Positions 1 through 5,512 of a DNA stretch of 7,122 nucleotides are shown here, piece by piece; within the stretch, counting starts at the first letter, position 1, and the number at the start of each line of letters is the position of its first letter. A program made the translations under genes and the position numbers. Where the stretch lies: the NCBI GenBank assembly GCA_910586345.1, contig CAJUHC010000043.1, positions 1 through 7,122 of the forward strand, in the 5' to 3' direction. The notes beneath the pieces are model-generated. The model was not told the DNA's origin, made no database searches, and saw only the letters and a program-made list of their open reading frames with translations. The DNA comes from an uncultured Christensenella sp. (GTDB taxonomy: Bacteria; Bacillota; Clostridia; Christensenellales; Borkfalkiaceae).

Positions 1-1574
1 GCATATTCGGCAAACTGAACTTTTTTCAATGCCTTTATTTCGTCAAGCTTTGATAAGACGGTTTTATCGTTTTCAAATTTTTTAAATTCAATAAGTTTGG
101 ACGCGTCGAGTTCGAATTTATCCCCGATACACTCCGTTAAAAGAGCCGATAATTCGGGGTTTGATTGGTTGAGCCAGCGTCTGTGCGCAATTCCGTTAGT
201 TACGTTTGTAAACTTTTCCGGAGAGAAATCATAGAAATCTTTGAAAACCGAATTTTTAATAATTTCGCTATGAAGCGCTGAAACTCCGTTGACGCTGTGT
301 CCGCCGTAAACCGAAAGATTAGCCATTTTGATACGGTCGTGTTCGATTATAGACATACGGGAAATTTTTGCCCATTCTCCGGGGAATTTATTCCAAAGCT
401 GTTCACAAAGTCTTCTGTTGATTTCTTTTATAATCGAGTGAATTCTCGGAACGATTCTTTCGATTAAATCTTCCGACCAAGTTTCAAGCGCTTCCGCAAG
501 TACCGTATGGTTCGTGTACGCACAGGTTGAAGTGGTAATCGCCCACGCCTGGTCCCAATCGTAAAAGTATTCGTCTACGAGAATTCTCATTAATTCGGGA
601 ATTGCCATTGCAGGGTGAGTATCGTTTAAGTGAATTGCTGCAAGTTTAGGCAAGTCTCTTAAATCGCCGTACCTGTGCTTATGGTCATGTATTATGTTTT
701 GAATTGACGCAGAACATAAAAAATATTGCTGTTTGAGCCGCAAAGATTTGCCCGCCATATGATTATCTGCGGGATAAAGCACCTTAGTCAGTAAATCGGC
801 GTCGTTATCTTCCGACATTGCCTGATAGTATTCTCCCTGCGAAAATAATTTCATATTGAAATCTTGTACAGGTTTGGCTTTCCATAATCTGAGCACCGAA
901 ACGGCTTCGCTGTCTTTACCGGAAATCATCATATCGTAAGCGACGGCTTCGATTTCCGTACAATTGAGGTAAATTGTTTCAAGACCGTTTTTAGTCCACC
1001 TCTCCTCTATTTGTCCGTTAAATCTTACTTTAAAAGATTTGTCAGTTCTTTGGGTTAACCAGGCTTCTCCGCCGGGAAGCCAGACGTCGGGAAGTTCTGT
1101 TTGCCAGCCGTCTACTATTTTCTGTTTAAAAAGACCGTACTCATATCGTAAAGAATAGCCCATTGCGGGATAGTCGCCTGTCGCGAGCGCATCCATAAAA
1201 CAAGCCGCAAGTCTTCCTAAACCGCCGTTTCCCAAGCCTGCATCGGGTTCGAGTTCATAAAGTTCGTCTAAGCTCAATCCGTATGATGATACGGCTTTTT
1301 CAAAAACCGAAGCCGCGCTCAAATTATATAAACTGTTTTTCAGCGAACGACCCAAAAGGAATTCCATACAAAGATAATAGACCCTCTTTGCGCGTTTAGC
1401 TTTTATTTTTTTATGAAACTGTTGTCTTTTTTGAAGTAAAATATCCCTTACGGACATAACAACAGCCTTATAAATTTGTTCCTTAGAAGCTTCAACGGGA
1501 CTGACGCCGAAATATCTTGCTAATTTTCCTTTGATTAAGTCCTTTACTTCTTTTTCTGTTATAGTGCTACTCAT
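1..1574 (-). CDS. glgP: Glycogen phosphorylase, 3' end missing (left edge)
   Basis: This gene encodes a GT35 alpha-glucan phosphorylase, a cytosolic PLP enzyme that removes glucose from the non-reducing ends of glycogen with inorganic phosphate, giving glucose-1-phosphate. My own translation is open for 524 codons from the ATG at 1572-1574 to the left edge, with no stop or frameshift. It shows the family signatures: YYLCMEFLLGRSL at residues 66-78, GLGNGGLGRLAA at 113-124, HLNDTHPAMAIPEL at 315-328 and TNGIAHRRW at 459-467. Family members run to about 800-830 residues, so roughly the last 290 are missing, including the PLP-binding lysine. The start is supported by an AGGAG six bases upstream and by the normal family N-terminus. 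It lies 23 bases after glgA and is the last visible gene of the operon. The other GT35 name, maltodextrin phosphorylase, cannot be ruled out by sequence alone, but the glg context favours GlgP. Confidence 0.97.
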   Translation of the reverse strand, partial: MSSTITEKEVKDLIKGKLARYFGVSPVEASKEQIYKAVVMSVRDILLQKRQQFHKKIKAKRAKRVYYLCMEFLLGRSLKNSLYNLSAASVFEKAVSSYGLSLDELYELEPDAGLGNGGLGRLAACFMDALATGDYPAMGYSLRYEYGLFKQKIVDGWQTELPDVWLPGGEAWLTQRTDKSFKVRFNGQIEERWTKNGLETIYLNCTEIEAVAYDMMISGKDSEAVSVLRLWKAKPVQDFNMKLFSQGEYYQAMSEDNDADLLTKVLYPADNHMAGKSLRLKQQYFLCSASIQNIIHDHKHRYGDLRDLPKLAAIHLNDTHPAMAIPELMRILVDEYFYDWDQAWAITTSTCAYTNHTVLAEALETWSEDLIERIVPRIHSIIKEINRRLCEQLWNKFPGEWAKISRMSIIEHDRIKMANLSVYGGHSVNGVSALHSEIIKNSVFKDFYDFSPEKFTNVTNGIAHRRWLNQSNPELSALLTECIGDKFELDASKLIEFKKFENDKTVLSKLDEIKALKKVQFAEY

Positions 1575-1580
1575 TTAATT

Positions 1581-1585
1581 CTCCT
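1581..1585 (-). promoter_or_regulatory. Ribosome binding site of glgP
   Basis: Read on the minus strand, AGGAG lies six bases before the ATG of glgP, inside the 23-base gap after the glgA stop codon. It supports the chosen glgP start. The gap contains no inverted repeat that could act as a terminator. Confidence 0.8.
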
Positions 1586-1597
1586 GTCAAGTAAAAT

Positions 1598-3151
1598 TTA
1601 TTTAAGCATATCTAAATAGAGAGATTCGTATTCTTTTGCAGAATGGCTCCAACTGAAATCGGTCGTAGCCGCTCTGTACATTAGTTTTGACCACTCTTCT
1701 TTATTTTTATAATCGAAAATTGCCTGTCTTAAAACATACAGCATATCGTGCGCATTATAATTTGCGAAAGTATATCCGTTATGAAGCGGTTTTATACTGT
1801 CGAACAGACCTCCCGTTTCTCTTACTACCGGAATCGTGCCGTATCGGCAGGCAATCATTTGAGAAAGTCCGCAAGGTTCGGATTTAGAAGGCATCAGGAA
1901 AATATCCGAGCCTGAGTAAATTTTTCTCGATAAATCACCGTTGAAAACGATATTTGCACTGATTTTATCGGGATAACGTTTGGCAAGTTCCATAAAATAA
2001 CCTTCGAAACTTGCATCGCCTGTTCCGAGAATTATTACCTGTACGTCTTCTTGAAGCAATTCTTCGATTACGTTCGTAACCAAATCCAGCCCTTTGTGCG
2101 AAACGAGCCTTGATACCATAGAGATAATCGGAGTTTCGCTGTTTTGGGGAAGATTAAGCATATTCTGCAATTCTTTTTTACATACTGCTTTATTCGAAAA
2201 ATCGTCGGGCTTATAATTTGCGAAAAGATGACTGTCAAGTTCGCAATTGTAACTTAAATCGTCTATACCGTTAAGTATACCGCAAAGTTTAAATTCGTTT
2301 TTCCTTACTATGTCTTCAAGACCGTGAGCGTAATAAGCGTTTTTTATTTCCTCGGCGTATCTCGGACTTACGGTCGAAAATCTTTCACAGCATTCTATCG
2401 CGCCTTTCATAAGGTTAATTGAATTCTTATATTCTACAAGATACCTGTATTCACCGAAAATATCGAATAAATCGCACAGCAAATCAAGCGAATACTGTCC
2501 TTGATATTCTATGTTATGAATTGTAAAGAGTGCGCGTATGAACTGATATTCTTCTCTGAAACAATAATTGGTTTTCAAGTAAATAGCCGAAAGCGCCGAC
2601 TGCCAGTCGTGACAGTGCATAACGTCGGGATAGAAGTTTAAAAAAGGCATAATTTCAAGTACGCTTCTTGAAAAGAATGCAAATCTTTCTCCGTCGTCGT
2701 AATAGCCGTAACAACCGGGACGTTTGAAATAAAATTCGTTGTCGATGAAATAGAACGTCACTCCGTCTTTAACGTATGTAAAGATTCCGCAATACTGATT
2801 CCTCCAAGCGAGATGAACGTATAAATTTCCCAAATAAGTAAATTTATCCCTGTACTCTTTTTTGATGTCGGAATAAAGAGGGATAACGACCCTCACGTCG
2901 AATTTATCGCTTGATGCAAGAGCTTTTGATAGCGAGCCTATAACTTCGGCAAGTCCTCCCGTAGCGATAAAAGGAGTGCTTTCCGAAGCGACGAATAAAA
3001 TCTTTTTCTTTTCTTCCGCAACGCTTGTATTTTTAGCCGTGTTCGTAGTAGATTTTTTTGCTGTTTTATTTGCGGGTTTTACTGTTTTTTTAGCAGTTGC
3101 AGAGCCGGTGTTTTTTGTTTCGTTCGATTTTGTCGTTTTAGCAGTTGCCAT
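1598..3151 (-). CDS. glgA: ADP-glucose glycogen synthase with Lys/Thr-rich N-terminal tail
   Basis: This 517-residue protein is a GT5 glycogen synthase, which transfers glucose from ADP-glucose to the non-reducing end of alpha-1,4-glucan. The synthase core begins near residue 49 (KKILFVASESTPF). The N-terminal catalytic domain runs to about 285 and includes HCHDWQ at 179-184 and TIHNIEYQG at 210-218. The C-terminal GT-B domain has SRLVSHKGLDL at 347-357 (R348 and K353 match the conserved Arg/Lys pair), PSKSEPCGLSQ at 421-431 and RETGGL at 444-449. Three features are odd. Residues 1-48 form a low-complexity Lys/Thr/Ala tail absent from typical GlgA, which is about 475-490 residues long. The usual K-T-G-G-L-A-D reads A63-T-G-G-L-A-E69, so the classical ADP-glucose lysine (K15 in E. 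coli) is alanine. The usual W-x-P after NGID reads Y301-N-C303. The remaining motifs argue for an active synthase, but this is inference. It follows glgD by 18 bases. Confidence 0.96.
   Translation of the reverse strand: MATAKTTKSNETKNTGSATAKKTVKPANKTAKKSTTNTAKNTSVAEEKKKILFVASESTPFIATGGLAEVIGSLSKALASSDKFDVRVVIPLYSDIKKEYRDKFTYLGNLYVHLAWRNQYCGIFTYVKDGVTFYFIDNEFYFKRPGCYGYYDDGERFAFFSRSVLEIMPFLNFYPDVMHCHDWQSALSAIYLKTNYCFREEYQFIRALFTIHNIEYQGQYSLDLLCDLFDIFGEYRYLVEYKNSINLMKGAIECCERFSTVSPRYAEEIKNAYYAHGLEDIVRKNEFKLCGILNGIDDLSYNCELDSHLFANYKPDDFSNKAVCKKELQNMLNLPQNSETPIISMVSRLVSHKGLDLVTNVIEELLQEDVQVIILGTGDASFEGYFMELAKRYPDKISANIVFNGDLSRKIYSGSDIFLMPSKSEPCGLSQMIACRYGTIPVVRETGGLFDSIKPLHNGYTFANYNAHDMLYVLRQAIFDYKNKEEWSKLMYRAATTDFSWSHSAKEYESLYLDMLK
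3005..3151 (-). other. Low-complexity basic N-terminal extension of GlgA
   Basis: This segment codes for residues 1-49 of GlgA, ahead of the GT5 core. Residues 1-43 contain 10 Lys, 12 Thr, 7 Ala, 5 Asn and 4 Ser, one acidic residue (E11) and no aromatic residue. AKKT and AKKS units occur at 20-23 and 31-34. The tail is strongly basic and probably disordered, resembling histone H1-like tails. It has no hydrophobic stretch, so it does not look like a signal peptide. It is very likely translated: the Shine-Dalgarno sits before its ATG, and there is no ATG or GTG codon at the junction with the core. Its function is unknown. Confidence 0.85.
3088..3148 (-). repeat. 13-base direct repeat in the glgA 5' end
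   Basis: The minus-strand word GCAACTGCTAAAA occurs at 3136-3148 and again at 3088-3100. The two copies are 48 bases (16 codons) apart and in the same reading frame, coding for A-T-A-K each time. This suggests that the low-complexity tail grew partly by in-frame duplication or slippage, although biased composition alone could produce a short repeat. Confidence 0.6.
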
Positions 3152-3159
3152 TGTACTTT

Positions 3160-3165
3160 CTCCTT
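3160..3165 (-). promoter_or_regulatory. Ribosome binding site of glgA (decides the start)
   Basis: The minus strand reads AAGGAG eight bases before the ATG at 3149-3151. This near-ideal site fixes the glgA start upstream of the Lys/Thr-rich tail, rather than at the beginning of the conserved synthase core. It lies in the 18-base gap after the glgD stop. Confidence 0.88.
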
Positions 3166-3169
3166 TGCT

Positions 3170-4276
3170 TTAAATAAGCGAACCTTTATTTATAAAGTAA
3201 GGCTGTAATTCACAACCTGCAAGAACTCTGTTGTTGCGTATAACGGAATCTTTATCGCTCACTACGTAAGCTAAATTACAGTTCTCTCCTACTATGTCTT
3301 CCGTGAGAAGAATACAATTTTTAACCACCGAGCCTTTACCTATTTTTACACCGCGGAAAAGTATACAGTTTTCGACGGTACCTTCAATAAGACAACCGTC
3401 TGAAATAAGAGAATTTTTAACTTTTGCCGTAGAAGTAAATTTTGCCGGCGCGCTGTCGTTCACCTTAGTATAAACGTCTCTGTCGCCGAAAATTTCGGTT
3501 CTGATGTTCTTATTAAGCAAATCGAGGTTTGATTTGAAGTATGATGCAAGGGAATCTATGTTTGCGTAATAACCGTCCAATTTATAACCGTACATATTCA
3601 ATGTATTTACGCCCGGGCTTAAAATATCTTTACCGAAACTCGTATAACCGTGCTGAATTGCATTTTGGATAAGTCTTAAAAGGAAAGAAGTTCGCGCAAC
3701 CATAACGTTTATATAGTTCTTTTTTATACCAGTTGAAGACGGGTTTATTTCAAGACCTGTTATTCTGCCTTCAACGTCTGTATCAAACGTCATATAATAA
3801 TGAGATTTTTTTACCTCGTGTTCGTGGTAAATCATAGTTATATCCGCATTTTTCTGTTGATGAAATTCTATTACTTTACTGTAATCGAGTTTATAAACCG
3901 CGTCGCTGTCCGCAAGGACGACAAAATCTTCTTTTGCTTTTTTAAGAAAGGCCGTTGCGCCTTTCAAAGCTTCGAGCCTGTTTTTATAAAGAGTTTCCGA
4001 TACTCCGCTGTAAGGGGGCAGTAAGATAAGCCCTCCTTCCTTTCTTGCCAAATCCCAATACTTTCCTGAACCGAGATGGTCCATAAGAGATTGATAATTG
4101 TTTTTTGTTATCATTCCTACCGTGGTTATTCCCGAATTAACCATATTGGAAAGCGCGAAATCAACAAGACGGTATCTTCCGCCGTAAGGAATCGAGCCTA
4201 CCGACCTCATCTTTGTGAGCTCGGGAATGTTTTCTTCGTTTAAACTTGAAAATATAACGCCTACTGTCGAAGCCAT
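3170..4276 (-). CDS. glgD: GlgD, regulatory subunit of ADP-glucose pyrophosphorylase
   Basis: This 368-residue protein is a GlgC paralogue of the GlgD family. In Firmicutes it assembles with GlgC and modulates the pyrophosphorylase; on its own it is generally inactive. The nucleotidyltransferase fold is clear from GGRYRLVDFALSNMVNSGI at 32-50 and DHLGSGKYWDL at 66-76. However, the nucleotide-binding GGQGSR of GlgC is replaced by SSLNEEN at 10-16. The GlgC S-G-D-H reads D123-S-D125-A, the E-K-P lysine of the glucose-1-phosphate site is lost (E176-I-N-P179), and D-V-G-T reads N239-I-D-S. Hexapeptide-type repeats from about 280 to 350 form the left-handed beta-helix domain. The aspartate of the GDH motif (D125) and a tyrosine (Y97) matching the W-Y-K-G-T tyrosine remain. 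A strong GGGGAGGT before the ATG fixes the start, 16 bases after glgC. Confidence 0.95.
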   Translation of the reverse strand: MASTVGVIFSSLNEENIPELTKMRSVGSIPYGGRYRLVDFALSNMVNSGITTVGMITKNNYQSLMDHLGSGKYWDLARKEGGLILLPPYSGVSETLYKNRLEALKGATAFLKKAKEDFVVLADSDAVYKLDYSKVIEFHQQKNADITMIYHEHEVKKSHYYMTFDTDVEGRITGLEINPSSTGIKKNYINVMVARTSFLLRLIQNAIQHGYTSFGKDILSPGVNTLNMYGYKLDGYYANIDSLASYFKSNLDLLNKNIRTEIFGDRDVYTKVNDSAPAKFTSTAKVKNSLISDGCLIEGTVENCILFRGVKIGKGSVVKNCILLTEDIVGENCNLAYVVSDKDSVIRNNRVLAGCELQPYFINKGSLI

Positions 4277-4284
4277 ATAAATTT

Positions 4285-4292
4285 ACCTCCCC
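4285..4292 (-). promoter_or_regulatory. Ribosome binding site of glgD
   Basis: The minus strand reads GGGGAGGT with nine bases to the glgD ATG. It begins directly after the glgC TAA, so glgC and glgD are read from one message with only 16 bases between them. It is the longest Shine-Dalgarno match in the window. Confidence 0.85.
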
Positions 4293-5495
4293 TTATACGT
4301 TTTTATCGACTATTTCGCCCGCAGGCACTTTACCGTTTTTACCGACAGTAATGCCTCTTCCGAGTACCGCTATTCCGCCTGTCTTGGATTCGGTTTTACA
4401 AGCTTCGTCGCGCGGAGCGCCGACCACGGCGTTTTCACCGATTGTTACGTCTTCGTCTACAATGGCGTAATTGAGTTTTGCGCCTGATTTGACGGTGCTG
4501 TTGCCCATAAGTACGCAATCTTTAACGACTGCGCCTTTTTCAATGACGCAATTCGTGCCTATTACCGAATTTATTATTTTACCTTCGATTTCACCGCCTG
4601 TGGCGATAAGCGAATTTACGACTTCGCCTTCGATAAATGTCGGCGGAGCCAGCGGACTTCTCGAATAAATAACTCTGTCTTCGTCCATAAGCTCGAAATT
4701 AGGAACCGTACCGAGAAGGTCCATATTTGCTTCCCATAAAGACGCTATCGTTCCTACGTCTTTCCAATAACCTTCGAAACGGTAAGAATACATTTTTTCT
4801 CCTGCTTCAAGCATCGCTGGAAGCACGTTTTTGCCGAAATCTTTTTCTGATTTAGGGTCGGCTTCGTCAAGTTCAAGATATTTGAACAGCTTTGACGCGG
4901 TAAAAATGTAAATGCCCATAGAAGCAAGATTGCTTTTGGGTTTAGAAGGTTTTTCTTCAAATTCGTAAATGGAACCGTCCGAATTGGTGTTAAGTATTCC
5001 GAATCTCGACGCTTCCTTTATAGGCACTTCCATACACGCGATTGTGCAGTCTGCGCCTGTTTCTTTATGAGCTTCCAACATTTTATCATAATCCATTTTA
5101 TAAATATGGTCGCCCGAAAGAATCAGCACGTATTCAGGGTCGTACATCTTCATAAATCTGATGTTCTGATAAATCGCGTTGGCAGTTCCCTTGTACCAGG
5201 AAGTATCTTTTTTTGCTTCGTAGGGCGAAAGTATATGAACTCCTCCGAACGTCCTGTCTAAGTCCCAGGGCTGACCGTTGCCTATGTATTCGTTTAATAC
5301 CAAAGGCTGGTATTGCGTAAGCACACCTACGGTATCTATTCCGGAATTAATACAGTTTGACAGCGGAAAATCTATAATTCTGTATTTCGAACCGAACGCT
5401 ACCGCCGGTTTTGCGATATTGCTTGTCAGCGCGTAAAGTCTGCTGCCCTGTCCGCCTGCCAGCAACATTGCGACGCACTCTTTTTTTCTTAGCAT
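4293..5495 (-). CDS. glgC: Glucose-1-phosphate adenylyltransferase, catalytic subunit
   Basis: This 400-residue enzyme makes ADP-glucose and pyrophosphate from ATP and glucose-1-phosphate, the committed step of bacterial glycogen synthesis. The N-terminal nucleotidyltransferase domain carries LLAGGQGSRL at 11-20, AKPAVAFGSKYRIIDF at 28-43, W-Y-K-G-T at 100-104, LSGDHIYKMDY at 126-136 and FEEKP at 179-183. The catalytic aspartate is D129, the glucose-1-phosphate lysine K182 and the substrate tyrosine Y101. YWKDVGT is at 243-249, and a left-handed beta-helix domain follows from about 287 to the end. All catalytic residues are present, in contrast to GlgD. The position of the E. coli fructose-1,6-bisphosphate activator lysine (K39) holds N26, as is common in Firmicutes. 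I chose M1 because AGAGGGG lies upstream; M10 lacks a good site. The gene starts 17 bases after glgB. Confidence 0.97.
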   Translation of the reverse strand: MLRKKECVAMLLAGGQGSRLYALTSNIAKPAVAFGSKYRIIDFPLSNCINSGIDTVGVLTQYQPLVLNEYIGNGQPWDLDRTFGGVHILSPYEAKKDTSWYKGTANAIYQNIRFMKMYDPEYVLILSGDHIYKMDYDKMLEAHKETGADCTIACMEVPIKEASRFGILNTNSDGSIYEFEEKPSKPKSNLASMGIYIFTASKLFKYLELDEADPKSEKDFGKNVLPAMLEAGEKMYSYRFEGYWKDVGTIASLWEANMDLLGTVPNFELMDEDRVIYSRSPLAPPTFIEGEVVNSLIATGGEIEGKIINSVIGTNCVIEKGAVVKDCVLMGNSTVKSGAKLNYAIVDEDVTIGENAVVGAPRDEACKTESKTGGIAVLGRGITVGKNGKVPAGEIVDKNV

Positions 5496-5505
5496 AGCTA
5501 AAAAT

Positions 5506-5512
5506 CCCCTCT
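5506..5512 (-). promoter_or_regulatory. Ribosome binding site of glgC
   Basis: The minus strand reads AGAGGGG with ten bases to the ATG at 5493-5495, slightly longer than the ideal spacing. It abuts the glgB stop codon, which suggests coupled translation. It favours M1 over the in-frame Met at residue 10. Confidence 0.7.

Noticed and set aside
1575..1597. A terminator or promoter in the glgA-glgP gap, the longest gap in the window
   Set aside because: It has only 23 bases, no inverted repeat and no room for a promoter beyond the ribosome binding site.
2976..3173. Plus-strand open frame coding for a very hydrophobic Phe/Val/Leu/Ala protein of 65 residues, resembling a small membrane protein
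   Set aside because: It is the antisense image of the Lys/Thr/Ala-rich start of glgA: AAA, AAG and GCA codons read backwards give Phe, Leu and Cys/Ala type codons. It overlaps a well-supported gene completely.
4754..4960. Minus-strand open frame of 68 codons
   Set aside because: It is an out-of-frame shadow inside glgC, whose own frame is intact and strongly conserved.
5466..5468. Met at residue 10 of GlgC as an alternative start
   Set aside because: M1 has AGAGGGG upstream and its residues match the usual family N-terminus. No comparable site precedes M10.
3170..5495. glgC and glgD as a recent tandem duplication or pseudogene pair
   Set aside because: The two proteins are widely diverged and differ at family-defining motifs. 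This is the ancient GlgC/GlgD paralogy of Firmicutes, and both frames are intact.
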